A stretch of 53,279 nucleotides of DNA from Hyphomicrobium_A sp964622715 (GTDB lineage: Bacteria > Pseudomonadota > Alphaproteobacteria > Rhizobiales > Hyphomicrobiaceae), in NCBI GenBank assembly GCA_964622715.1, contig CAZURR010000006.1:1-53279 (forward strand). Reading direction: 5' to 3'. The position numbers and the translations under genes were made by a program. Each line of letters opens with the position of its first letter. Position 1 is the first letter of the stretch. Positions 1 to 7,468 of the stretch are shown piece after piece. The notes below the pieces were generated by a model. That model was not told where the DNA came from. It saw only the letters and a program-made list of their open reading frames with translations, and searched no databases.

Positions 1-277
1 CAGCCTTTGCGTCGTAATCGGCGGTACGCTTATCGCGTACGCTTTGCAGCGCTTTTTCCTCATAGTCTGCATCGGCCCAACCCTTCTTGTCTTTGAGTTG
101 GCGCAATTTGTTCTTGAGTTTGGGCAGCGCTTCGGCGTTGAAAGTTCTCAAGGCCGCGCCTGATGAGTCGACCGCAGCGGCGAAGTCATTGGGCGTGCAG
201 GTTGCCCCCAACGCCGCGCTATTGATGGAAAGCCCCAGGAGTGCTGCGAGGAACGCTAACCAAATCGAATTCGACAT
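1..277 (-). CDS. Small secreted protein, 3' end cut by the window edge
   Basis: The minus-strand frame opens with ATG at 277 and stays open to the left edge, so the C-terminus is missing. The visible 92 residues begin with a signal peptide (MSNSIWLAFLAALLG...), with likely cleavage near residue 24 (SAALGA). A Lys/Asp/Ala-rich, probably helical region with many charged residues follows (for example KLKNKLRQLKDKKGWAD). A single cysteine lies just after the predicted cleavage site. I do not recognise the family. It is presumably periplasmic. The polysaccharide deacetylase gene upstream on the same strand suggests an envelope setting, but no function can be assigned. Confidence 0.7.
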   Translation of the reverse strand, partial: MSNSIWLAFLAALLGLSINSAALGATCTPNDFAAAVDSSGAALRTFNAEALPKLKNKLRQLKDKKGWADADYEEKALQSVRDKRTADYDAKA

Positions 278-364
278 TGAAACAGCCTCGACCCGTTGCA
301 GGCAACATACTCTTGGGAGTCTGCCACAAGAAGGGCCAAAGCGGTGCGGCTCCGCCGCAATGCC

Positions 365-1297
365 TCATTGGTCGTCGCTGATCGTGCGCACCACGCTGGA
401 AATCGGACGCTGGTTTCCCGCTGCCAGCCCGCGGACGTCCTTCTCAGTCAGTCTGTCGTATTCGACAAGAGTTACCACGGGCGCCTTGGGCGTAAGGTGA
501 ACAATCTTGTAGCCCTTGGCTTTGAACTCTTTCAAAAGCTGGGGCAGCGCCTTGGCCGTATTCGGCTGGATATCGTGCATCAGGATGATGCCTTTGCCCT
601 TCTTGTCGAGTTTCGACATGATGTTCTTGATGAGCCGCTTCGGCCTTGGGCGCCTGAAATCGAAGCTGTCCATATCGGTCGAGAAGACGGCAATGTTGCG
701 GCTGCCGAGATACTGCAGCAGCTCGGGCGAGTCCTTGAGGTACGGGAAGCGGAAGAAGGGCGCCACAGGGGCGCCGGCAGCACGGCTAGCGATGCTGACT
801 GATTTCTCGATCTCGGCCTTCGCCTTCTCTAATGGCATCTTCGCAAGGTTTGGGTGCGTCACCGTGTGCGTGCCGACTGTGTGACCATCCTTGACCACTT
901 GGCGCAGCACTTCAGGGTATCCGCCTGCGAGCTTGCCTACCGTGAAAAACGTGGCCTTGACGCACTCGGCGGCGAGCGCGGCCAAGATCGTTCTGGTGTG
1001 TGTGGGAAGCGGGCCATCATCGAAGGTGAGCACGACCTCCTTCGGATTCAGGAAGTCATACGCCTTGTAGTGTTGAAAGCCGAAGCCGGGTCCACCCGTG
1101 GTGTCGATCTCCACTACGCGCGCGACGCCAAGTGCGTCATCGTTGCCCGGACAGGACTGTTTCGCAACGGGCGGTGCGGCCGGGCCCATTTCTGCTTGCG
1201 ACGGCTCAGGATTATTCGCCTTGGGAGCGGCGTTAAGTGCGTGCGGAGCGCCGATGAGGACGGCACCGATCAGAGCTGTTGCTAATTTTGCGCGCAT
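365..1297 (-). CDS. Polysaccharide deacetylase (NodB homology, CE4), exported
   Basis: Encodes a 310-residue secreted protein with an N-terminal signal peptide (residues 1-24) and a CE4/NodB deacetylase domain (about 85-270). All five family motifs are visible: TFDDG (91-95, catalytic base and metal Asp), HTVTHP (144-149, metal His144 and His148), RFPY (183-186), an Asp-rich segment (STDMDSFDF, 206-214) and LMHD (239-242, catalytic His). Family enzymes remove N- or O-acetyl groups from peptidoglycan, chitin oligomers or exopolysaccharide with a divalent metal. The substrate cannot be read here. A ribosome site (GGAG) lies 7 nt before the ATG. The spacer of about 45 residues before the domain is Pro/Ala-rich. 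It is followed on the same strand by the partial secreted gene at the window edge. Confidence 0.9.
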   Translation of the reverse strand: MRAKLATALIGAVLIGAPHALNAAPKANNPEPSQAEMGPAAPPVAKQSCPGNDDALGVARVVEIDTTGGPGFGFQHYKAYDFLNPKEVVLTFDDGPLPTHTRTILAALAAECVKATFFTVGKLAGGYPEVLRQVVKDGHTVGTHTVTHPNLAKMPLEKAKAEIEKSVSIASRAAGAPVAPFFRFPYLKDSPELLQYLGSRNIAVFSTDMDSFDFRRPRPKRLIKNIMSKLDKKGKGIILMHDIQPNTAKALPQLLKEFKAKGYKIVHLTPKAPVVTLVEYDRLTEKDVRGLAAGNQRPISSVVRTISDDQ

Positions 1298-1440
1298 CGT
1301 TGTTCTCCGAAAGATTGCCTAGTGAGGCTTGTCCCTTGATTCTTACGGATAGTGCGGAGTTTTGGCCCCACTGCGCAAGCGCAATGGCGAAATCGTGGGC
1401 AATTTTGATGACTTGTGTGTCCTGCCGCGACATGCCGAAT

Positions 1441-1848
1441 CTAATGGAGTGGCAGTTTCGCTTCCGCCGTGCTGCGGAATCGATGTCCGTCAACAACCAC
1501 ACGGGAATGCGTGCCCCTGCCCACTATTTCGCGGGAATCACGCGCCTCGACGCGGAACACGAGCTCACGGCCGCTTACAGTCAAGAGTTCTGCTGTTGCG
1601 GTGACCGTAAACCCAGGTGGCGTTGCCGCGACGTGCTCAACTTCGACCCGAATGCCTAAGCTTTCCAACCCTTCAGGTAAAAAACGCTCCACACAGTCAA
1701 CAGCTGCGGCCTCCATAAGTGCGATCATCATTGGGCTTGCGAGCACCGGCGCGCGCCCACTTCCCAGACTCGCGGCGGTATGCTCTTCGCCAACCTGCAT
1801 CGAGGCCGTGCCTACGAGGCCGGGCTTCAAGCGCTTAAGGTCCTGCAT
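1441..1848 (-). CDS. Hotdog-fold thioesterase, fluoroacetyl-CoA thioesterase (FlK) type
   Basis: A 135-residue protein matching the FlK-like thioesterase family. The proposed catalytic triad is preserved in exact spacing: Ser38 (Thr42 in FlK), Glu46 (Glu50) and His72 (His76), with intervals of 8 and 26 residues as in FlK. The segment around them (VLASPMMIALMEAAA, then VEVEHVAATPPG) is typical of the family. These proteins hydrolyse acyl-CoA thioesters. Most family members are not specific for fluoroacetyl-CoA, so the natural substrate is unknown and a general housekeeping role is likelier. The start has an AGGA site just upstream. It is a cytoplasmic, single-gene unit ending about 140 nt before the deacetylase gene. 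Confidence 0.85.
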   Translation of the reverse strand: MQDLKRLKPGLVGTASMQVGEEHTAASLGSGRAPVLASPMMIALMEAAAVDCVERFLPEGLESLGIRVEVEHVAATPPGFTVTATAELLTVSGRELVFRVEARDSREIVGRGTHSRVVVDGHRFRSTAEAKLPLH

Positions 1849-1968
1849 GACGATCCTGGCCGGTTAAACAATCATGGGCCTATGATTGCGGACAAACCTG
1901 CCGCGTGCGTGGGCGAAGGGCAAGAGTTTGCGCGGATCTCATTTTAGGGGCGTGGGCGAATCGTGGAG

Positions 1969-2664
1969 TTAGGCCGAGCCGTCGGCCAGCTTCTCCAGCG
2001 CCGCTAGGTCCTTCAGGCGAAGGCCGTTCGCGGCGGGCTCGATAAGGCCCTGGGCCTCTAACTCGGTGAGTTGGGCGGCCAGATGGTCGAGGCTCATATT
2101 CAGATATCCAGCCACGACACCACATTTCAGCGAGTCGGTAATAATCTCCGGCGCGCGGCCTTCATAACCATTGCAGCGGGCGAGTGTGACGAACAGCGCC
2201 GCTATACGCTCGATGGGGCGGGGCTCGCCGGCATGCACAAGCGCGTCGCTGAGCACGGCACCCTCGCGCTCGATCGGCGTGCTATTTCCATCAGTTTTGA
2301 ATAGCCGATCCTTGCCGGTGACGGGCACAAGCGCGGCTCTTGGAAGGCAAGTTAGGGACGTTTCCGTTGTCGCCTGTGCGGTGGCTACGTGGTTGTCGAG
2401 GTAACCGAGCCCTACATGGTCGCCAGTAAAGGCGAATTCGAGCACATCTCGGGTGCCGTCAGGCAGGGTCTTGTAGAGGCAAAGGCCGCCGCTTTCGACG
2501 CGAAAAACGTGACCTCGCGGTTGGCCTTCGTGGAAGAGAAACTCGCCTGCCGAAAGGGTGCGTACTTCGCGCCCTGGCTCGTCTGGATCCAAAGGCGGGG
2601 CTTCTGCTGCCTCGGCGGTCTTCGAGGTGGCTTTTGCGGTACGCAGATCAATGACATGAAGCAC
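1969..2664 (-). CDS. Crp/Fnr-family transcription regulator
   Basis: A 231-residue protein starting with GTG. An N-terminal Ala/Glu-rich arm (1-35) leads into a cyclic-nucleotide-binding-type beta-barrel (about 36-130, e.g. LSAGEFLFHEGQPRGHVFRV), a dimer helix (about 140-160) and a C-terminal winged helix-turn-helix (about 165-220, with DSLKCGVVAGYLNMSLDHLA as the recognition region). The architecture matches HTH_Crp_2 regulators of the FixK/FnrN/NnrR type. No N-terminal FNR-type cysteine cluster is present, so oxygen sensing through a 4Fe-4S cluster is unlikely, and the ligand is unknown. Two inverted repeats lie in the long upstream region and could be autoregulatory. There is no co-oriented partner close by. 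Confidence 0.85.
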   Translation of the reverse strand: MLHVIDLRTAKATSKTAEAAEAPPLDPDEPGREVRTLSAGEFLFHEGQPRGHVFRVESGGLCLYKTLPDGTRDVLEFAFTGDHVGLGYLDNHVATAQATTETSLTCLPRAALVPVTGKDRLFKTDGNSTPIEREGAVLSDALVHAGEPRPIERIAALFVTLARCNGYEGRAPEIITDSLKCGVVAGYLNMSLDHLAAQLTELEAQGLIEPAANGLRLKDLAALEKLADGSA

Positions 2665-2787
2665 GGCAGTTACTCGACGCTTGCCAACGGTCCGTGCAAA
2701 TTATGTGGCGTGCTCGCCACATTCAAGGCTATTCTTGTGGGCAACGGAATATTTGGCTGGACAAAGCAGCAATTCTCAATAGGCGAA

Positions 2788-2812
2788 ATTGATCTGAGTC
2801 CAGATAATCAAT
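2788..2812. promoter_or_regulatory. Inverted repeat ATTGAT-N13-ATCAAT upstream of the Crp/Fnr gene
   Basis: Perfect 6-bp arms, ATTGAT (2788-2793) and ATCAAT (2807-2812), separated by 13 bp, about 125 bp upstream of the Crp/Fnr start. The arms resemble FNR half sites (TTGAT/ATCAA), but the spacing is much wider than the canonical 4 bp, so a classical FNR box is unlikely. The 2665-3002 intergenic stretch holds this repeat and the palindrome at 2918-2933. I see no gene in it. Confidence 0.3.
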
Positions 2813-2917
2813 GGGTTAGGCGATCCATGGGGCCCGGTGCCTCCATGTGACAATTGTATTGCTGGGTAACGGAGTTAGGCCGCTGCGTCGTCCGGTCCGA
2901 CAGCGTCCGCTACGTTT

Positions 2918-2933
2918 CATATCTCAAGATATG
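2918..2933. promoter_or_regulatory. 16-bp palindrome between the Crp/Fnr gene and the small secreted gene
   Basis: CATATCT-CA-AGATATG, with perfect 7-bp arms and a 2-bp centre. It lies downstream of the 3003-3281 minus-strand gene and upstream of the Crp/Fnr gene. The symmetry suggests a dimeric regulator site. The cognate protein is unknown. Confidence 0.3.
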
Positions 2934-3002
2934 CAAAACGCGCCGCCGGGAAAGCCGCCCGCCGAGTTGGCTAAGCTGACTCTGTTCGGGGTCCCGTTGG
3001 TT

Positions 3003-3281
3003 CTAACGCTTGCAACCGCGTACGCTGGCCTTGCATTCGGTCCCAAAAATTCCGCCGGCGGCGCAGGATATCAGCTTAGCCTCGCCTTGCGGCTTGTAGC
3101 CTCGAGCTTCGGAGATGTTTATGGCGCCTTGCTTTGCCATGAGTGTCGCGACGCTTTTGCTCAAGCCGCTGCCAACCGAACCGAATGTCTTGCACTCTTC
3201 GGCCCGTAGGGCCCCTGAGGTGAGAGCAGCGAACCCGGCGGCCGCGAGCGCCACCGAACAAAATCGCACCAAGCCAGTCAT
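3003..3281 (-). CDS. Small cysteine-containing secreted protein
   Basis: A 92-residue protein with a signal peptide (residues 1-27, ending ...ALRAEE) and a mature part of about 65 residues containing four cysteines (30, 73, 82, 89), consistent with two disulfides in the periplasm. A strong AGGAGG site sits 5 nt before the ATG, which decides the start and supports the gene being real. No family is recognised. The mature part is rich in Gly, Ser and Lys. It is transcribed divergently from the bactofilin-like gene at 3548. Confidence 0.75.
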   Translation of the reverse strand: MTGLVRFCSVALAAAGFAALTSGALRAEECKTFGSVGSGLSKSVATLMAKQGAINISEARGYKPQGEAKLISCAAGGIFGTECKASVRGCKR

Positions 3282-3547
3282 CTGAACCTCCTAGAAGGCA
3301 ATGCGCAAATGCCAAGAATCGTCGAAATCGCCTGTAAGCTGCCCCTAATAACGGCTTCCAACAAGGCGCCAGGGCAGGTTCGATGATGATTGCTGCAACA
3401 GTGTGTCCGACAAGTGGCGCTCCGTGCTGAAAGGGTGACCGCTGTCGAGCAGGTCTTGGGATGGCCTTGCCCCTGCCCATTGCCCAGAAGCTGGCTTATT
3501 CGTCCGCCATCCTGAGCTTTCCATGCGCTTCTAAATGGGGAAATCCA

Positions 3548-4204
3548 GTGGACGATAGTAACCGCGTACTCTTTATCAACGCAGACACAGTCCTGAGGGG
3601 CGAAATCAGTAACGGCGGCCGCATAGAGATTTGCGGATACGTCGACGGCACCGTCATCGGCGAACATCTCGTCGTTCAACCGGGCGGGCGCTGTCACGGG
3701 ACGATTAAAGTCCAGAGTGCTGAGATCCAAGGCACTCTGCAGGGCGACATCGCCGTTCGACAGCTTATGAACGTTCGCAGCACGGGTTCTGTTTCCGGGA
3801 AAGTTCAGTATGGGCGCCTGTCAATGGACCTTGGTGGAGACTTGAGCGCGGAGATGCGCAACATTCCACCCACGATCGGCGGTGACCTCGACCTCGCTGT
3901 CGCCAAGGGCCGTTCTGTGCGCATTACGCTTCAAGATCTCAACGCACTCGACCCCGACGACAAAGCCGACGACCTCACCTTCGCGGTTTCAGGTGCGCGT
4001 AATGGGCGCGTCACGCTGTCCAATGAGCCAGACCGCGCGGTCAATAGCTTCACGCAGGCCGATCTCGAAAAAGGCAGTGTCATGTTCAAGCACGACGGGA
4101 CTGAAGGCGTGGATGCGAGCTTCGACGTGGTCGTGGCCGACAAGGCCGGCGCCACCTCGGGCGCGGCGCAAACCGTGAAGGTTGCGGTGCGCGGGCACGC
4201 GTAG
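3548..4204 (+). CDS. Bactofilin fused to a CSPG/cadherin-like domain
   Basis: A 218-residue product starting at GTG 3548 with a GGGGA site just upstream. The open frame extends to 3461, but that part is not protein-like. Residues about 5-100 form a bactofilin (polymer-forming cytoskeletal) domain: short glycine-rich beta-helix turns such as LRGEISNGGRIEICGYVDG. Residues about 120-216 look like a CSPG/NG2-type cadherin-like repeat, with the hallmark FTQADLEKGSVMFKHDG and a closing VVVADK...TVKVAV strand. Bactofilins are cytoplasmic, membrane-apposed filaments, whereas CSPG repeats are usually extracellular, so the combination is unusual. No signal peptide or membrane segment is seen, so I infer a cytosolic location. 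It is a single-gene unit. Confidence 0.75.
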   Translation: MDDSNRVLFINADTVLRGEISNGGRIEICGYVDGTVIGEHLVVQPGGRCHGTIKVQSAEIQGTLQGDIAVRQLMNVRSTGSVSGKVQYGRLSMDLGGDLSAEMRNIPPTIGGDLDLAVAKGRSVRITLQDLNALDPDDKADDLTFAVSGARNGRVTLSNEPDRAVNSFTQADLEKGSVMFKHDGTEGVDASFDVVVADKAGATSGAAQTVKVAVRGHA

Positions 4205-4240
4205 CTGAGCGTTCGCGGCTGTTTTAGCTTACGTAACCTG

Positions 4241-4678
4241 TCACTGCCCCGCGACGCCCATCATCCGCAAGAATAACGCGGTGCCCACGCCCGACGCGCC
4301 ATTGACGAGGCAACCGATGCCAAAGCGGGGCCACAGCGCGAGGATGGGTTGTGCCTTGATAAGAGGCACGACGAAGAACGCAACGAGCGTCAGGGCGAGT
4401 GCGCCGACAACAATCCACGCTGCCCAATAAACCGCGCCGTTCAGCTGACACAGGATCAAGGCCAGCGCCGCACGCCAAAGACCACCTTAGAAGGCCTTCG
4501 AGATGACACTTGGCACCCCGAATGGGGCAATGGGGTCCATCGGCCAGGCCGGACGGTCGGCTGGGATGACGCCGGCATGATTGAGTAGATACCAGACGCC
4601 TTGGTGGAAGATCAGTGTTGCGGCGAAGCCAGCGATGAAGCCGAGGTGCAAGAGGTTCAAGGGCGAGGTCGTATGCAC
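4241..4678 (-). pseudogene. Small integral membrane protein gene interrupted by an in-frame stop
   Basis: Reading from GTG 4678 (AGGAG site upstream), 63 codons run to a TAA at 4487-4489. The same frame then continues without a break for about 80 more codons to 4241. Joined, the product is one protein of about 145 residues with four probable membrane segments: FIAGFAATLIFHQGVW, the segment around the stop (SKAF-stop-GGLWRAALALIL), WIVVGALALTLVAFFVV and a C-terminal NGASGVGTALFL. I recall a proteobacterial membrane family with this layout that has Trp where the stop lies (AFWGG). Alternatives are a sequencing error, two separate peptides or stop readthrough. The function of the family is unknown. 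Confidence 0.7.
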
Positions 4679-4770
4679 GTGCTGTCACTCCTGTCGTTTG
4701 CAGATGTCATTTGCCGACACGTCGCGCAATGTGTGCACACTTCTCCGCCTACTTTGTCGATCCTTGCAAG

Positions 4771-4944
4771 TCAAACTTTAGGCGTGGGTTTGTGCAGCTT
4801 GGCAAGCAGCTTCTCGATTGCAGCTCGTGGAATGGTGATCAGCACATCACTGCCGCCGTGAGCAAAGACCTTGAGTTGGTAGCCGCTTGGTGGCGCTTGA
4901 CGCAGCTCGGCCTCAGGAATTCCAATCATCAATGTTTCAGTCAC
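4771..4944 (-). CDS. Small protein translationally coupled to the upstream lipoprotein
   Basis: A 57-residue frame. I place the start at GTG 4944 because it overlaps the stop of the upstream gene by 4 nt (GTGA), a classical coupling arrangement. An earlier in-frame GTG at 4953 is possible. The sequence (IGIPEAELRQAPPSGYQLKV..., DVLITIPRAAIEKLLAKLHK) is soluble, with mixed strand/helix character and no signal peptide. I do not recognise it. Confidence 0.6.
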   Translation of the reverse strand: MTETLMIGIPEAELRQAPPSGYQLKVFAHGGSDVLITIPRAAIEKLLAKLHKPTPKV

Positions 4945-5297
4945 TGAGCACACACGTTTCTCTCACACGATCGATCGCGCATCGGTTTGTGAAAGCGCAA
5001 GACCTCGGCGCGTGCATTGCGCGCGCTTTCGTATTTTCTCTTGTGGCGTCCCGGGTATGCGATCACTAAGCTTACGAATGTCGATGTCTTTCCTGTCTTG
5101 CGGTCGACGCGGGCGATGAGATTGAACAAGATGCGATTGGGGTAAGATGATACCCGTGTCGCCGCCGTCGCATATTCGACGACGGGGCGAAAGTCGTCGT
5201 CGCGCAACGTGATCTCTTCGGAGGGGGCAGGATTGATCTGGCAGCCCGGCAGCGCGATGGCGACGGCCGTGGCGAACGGCCAAGCGTGGCCTCGCAT
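4941..5297 (-). CDS. Small putative lipoprotein
   Basis: A 118-residue product. The frame opens much earlier, but ATG 5297 is preceded by GGGGGA at ideal distance and immediately gives a lipoprotein signal (MRGHAWPFATAVAIALPGC, lipobox LPGC). I therefore take that start. The mature part carries acidic and strand-like segments (EEITLRDDDFRPVVEYA) followed by a basic C-terminus. No family is recognised. It would be anchored in the inner or outer membrane. It overlaps the following small gene by 4 nt and lies about 295 nt behind the membrane protein gene at 5592-6233. I see no convincing gene in that spacer. Confidence 0.65.
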   Translation of the reverse strand: MRGHAWPFATAVAIALPGCQINPAPSEEITLRDDDFRPVVEYATAATRVSSYPNRILFNLIARVDRKTGKTSTFVSLVIAYPGRHKRKYESARNARAEVLRFHKPMRDRSCERNVCAQ

Positions 5298-5591
5298 AAG
5301 ATACTCCCCCAACGATACGCCGTTGACGAAAAAAATTAGCATGAGCGTTTCGTGTGAGGAAGGAGAAGAGGGCAGGGAAATTATTCGGTGAGCTGATATT
5401 TTGTGTGGTGCGAGATTTGAGACTGGCGATCCAGTCTTCGAAGTCCTTCGAGGCACAGCGCACATTGTTGGCCATCGGTACGGCGGAATGCTTCAGTCAT
5501 GGCACGTCTGCTATCGCCGCCTCCTTTGTTCCCAATAGGTGGTACGTCGACCTTGGTGCCGTTGACATCCGTGACACAGCTGATCGGAGGT

Positions 5592-6233
5592 CTAAGCCCC
5601 GGCTTGGGCTGCAAGTGTCCGATAGGCGTGCGTGACTGCGAGCCAAGTGACCGGCACTGTCACGAGGAGACCGATGACGAGTGCCAGCAGACCCAGCAGA
5701 TTGAGACCAATCAACACGAGGCCGAGCAGGAGCAATTGCCACTTATGGCCTGTTGTTATGCGCCAGCTCTCCTTCAAGGCGTTGATCGGGCCAGCCCCGC
5801 GGTCGATGACGGCGAACGTCACGAAGAGCAGTCCTAACGCGGCGATGATCCCCGGCACAATGAGCAACAGCAAACCAACGAATATGATGATCCCAACAAG
5901 AATCTGTGCACCCAGAAAGCGCCAGAACGGCTGAGGATTCCAGAGGGCACCGATTTGCACGCTAGTGATGTCGTCGTGCGCGCGCAGGGCAAACGTCGTC
6001 ATCCCCATCGCAACGAATATCCCGATCACTACGCTGGCAAATGCCGCGATCAGTTGTGCGGTTGTGGGAGGTGGCGGCGGGGTTCCGGGTGTGACTTCGG
6101 GCATTGGAAATAGGATGCCGGGAATGGACGGGATCAAAATCGTGAGAATGAAAGCGCCAATGAGGATACCCGGGCGCTTTTTAAACGTCTCCCAACCGAA
6201 ACGCAGGCAGTCTTCAATCGATAAAACAGGCAT
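5592..6233 (-). CDS. Multi-pass membrane protein (DUF975/YciC-like)
   Basis: A 213-residue protein. The start is set at ATG 6233, which has AGGAGG 5 nt upstream. Upstream in-frame codons are not protein-like. Sequence: a short cytosolic N-terminus (LSIEDCLRFGWETFKKRP), then about five hydrophobic segments (ILIGAFILTILIPSIPGIL, AAFASVVIGIFVAMGMT, ILVGIIIFVGLLLLIVPGII, LLFVTFAVI, LLLLGLVLIGLNLLGLLALVIGLL) and a Pro-rich periplasmic loop. The pattern of a FGWETFKK start, a VPGIIA turn and an ALKESWRIT loop matches the widespread YciC/DUF975 group of integral membrane proteins of unknown function. It is the first gene of a minus-strand group with the lipoprotein and small protein downstream. Confidence 0.75.
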   Translation of the reverse strand: MPVLSIEDCLRFGWETFKKRPGILIGAFILTILIPSIPGILFPMPEVTPGTPPPPPTTAQLIAAFASVVIGIFVAMGMTTFALRAHDDITSVQIGALWNPQPFWRFLGAQILVGIIIFVGLLLLIVPGIIAALGLLFVTFAVIDRGAGPINALKESWRITTGHKWQLLLLGLVLIGLNLLGLLALVIGLLVTVPVTWLAVTHAYRTLAAQAGA

Positions 6234-6443
6234 GCCGACCTCCTCTGGAAATATCGTGGTACTGGAAATTCGCTTGCGTCGACTCCGATGATGGACGCAC
6301 CGCACCAAACGAAAATATCCAACGGGCGCTGTGATCCTATCTCAATAATGGTCCGCCGTGGAAGGTCTCGGCCCTTTCATTTGGAGCCGTGTTATCCCAA
6401 ATGTCATATAGACTGACAGCGCCTGGTGATGGCAGGAGATAGG

Positions 6444-6704
6444 ATGATGTATAAAGTTGTAGCCGCAGCGATCGGCTTCGGTCTGTTGGCAGGCTTCGCG
6501 CCGGTGGATGCCCGGGCCGATAATATGTGGGATGTGGCGAACGCGCGCGCCAACGCACGTGCCGGCGGCCCGGTCAGCGACTATGACAGGGAGCTGCTCG
6601 GTCGATGGGGCTGCCTGAGTGGGTCGCGGAGCGCCTACTGCAAACGTATCAGGTATGGGGCCAACAGCGGCCGCTATCGTGCCAAGCGCCGCCGGTATCG
6701 GTAA
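6444..6704 (+). CDS. Small basic secreted protein
   Basis: An 86-residue protein with AGGAG just upstream of tandem ATG codons (6444 and 6447). The signal peptide covers about residues 1-26 (MMYKVVAAAIGFGLLAG...ARA). The mature part is about 60 residues, with one possible disulfide (CLSGSRSAYC) and a very basic C-terminus (YRAKRRRYR). No function is recognised. It may be periplasmic and bind anionic polymer, which is inference from charge only. Confidence 0.7.
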   Translation: MMYKVVAAAIGFGLLAGFAPVDARADNMWDVANARANARAGGPVSDYDRELLGRWGCLSGSRSAYCKRIRYGANSGRYRAKRRRYR

Positions 6705-6759
6705 GGCGGGCGGTGGTGGCGAGCGTCACCCAGATTCGCAAAGACGAAAGAGGGACATC

Positions 6760-6951
6760 ATGACCGATCCGGAAGCGCTCGCCGAGCTCGATCAGCGCAT
6801 CGCTATCATTCGCGACAACCTCCGCGAGCTCGTCGAGCAGGCGGCGGCCTATTCTGGCGCGGCGGACGAGGCACGTAACGCGGACCGCATTGCCGATCAG
6901 GAAGCCAGACTTGCCGCACTTCTAAAGGAGCGCGAGGCGCTGGCGAAATAG
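6760..6951 (+). CDS. 63-residue coiled-coil protein
   Basis: Begins at ATG 6760 after a GAGGG site. The longer open frame upstream is not protein-like. The product is nearly all helix with heptad character (LAELDQRIAIIRDNLREL, then ADQEARLAALLKEREALAK). There is no signal peptide and no cysteine. It is probably cytosolic and oligomeric. The last 28 codons are duplicated as a decayed fragment at 8708-8791. The function is unknown, and it lies in a run of small genes between 6444 and 7391. Confidence 0.7.
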   Translation: MTDPEALAELDQRIAIIRDNLRELVEQAAAYSGAADEARNADRIADQEARLAALLKEREALAK

Positions 6952-7097
6952 CGCGTCTGCGTTTCACCATAGGAATTGCGCCAGGGAACGAGCCGAGAAA
7001 CTCAAAGATCAGAACTGCGGCGAGGGAGTTCCATTGATCGGTCTCCATTGCTAGATAGCGGGGCAATTCAAACCCATCCGCGCACGGAGTTCCCCCA

Positions 7098-7391
7098 ATG
7101 CCTGATTCCAAAGACCTCAACGAAACCCTTGATCGCCTCGCGCGGCAGAATGCCGAGCTGAGCGGCTTGTCCCTCGCCACAGGCGTCATCCTCACCCAGC
7201 TCTTGCAAAAGATCTGCTTGAGCGAGCTCAGCCCGCAAGGGGTAGCCACGAAGATTATCGCTAATGCGGAGGAGGCTATTGAGTGTTTCAAGCCGGAGAA
7301 AGTCGGGCCGCATGATGCCGTCATGAAGGCGCGCGCATTGCAGGCGGTGAAGCAGTACGAGAAGCAGCTCCGCTCCGTACTGCCGACCTGA
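7098..7391 (+). CDS. Conserved-looking 97-residue helical protein
   Basis: Frame from ATG 7098 with GGAG about 10 nt upstream. The protein is helical throughout (LNETLDRLARQNAELSGLSL, TQLLQKICLSEL, KIIANAEEAIECF) with no signal peptide. The amphipathic pattern and even composition suggest a real cytoplasmic protein. I do not recognise the family. It converges with the L,D-transpeptidase-like gene at 7469. Confidence 0.65.
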   Translation: MPDSKDLNETLDRLARQNAELSGLSLATGVILTQLLQKICLSELSPQGVATKIIANAEEAIECFKPEKVGPHDAVMKARALQAVKQYEKQLRSVLPT

Positions 7392-7468
7392 CGAAGACGC
7401 CGGACGCGGTGCTGTGTCCGCCTCGTGTTGCGCGCTGACGTCGCTCTGCGGACAGCGTCGGGCGTGCG

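Noticed and set aside
2788..2812. FNR box upstream of the Crp/Fnr gene
   Set aside because: Half sites fit but the spacer is 13 bp instead of 4, so it is reported only as an inverted repeat.
2847..3209. Plus-strand frame of 120 codons
   Set aside because: It is antisense to the small secreted gene at 3003-3281, which has a strong ribosome site and signal peptide.
3461..3547. ATG 3461 as the start of the bactofilin gene
   Set aside because: No ribosome site and a non-protein-like first 29 codons; GTG 3548 with GGGGA upstream gives the family N-terminus.
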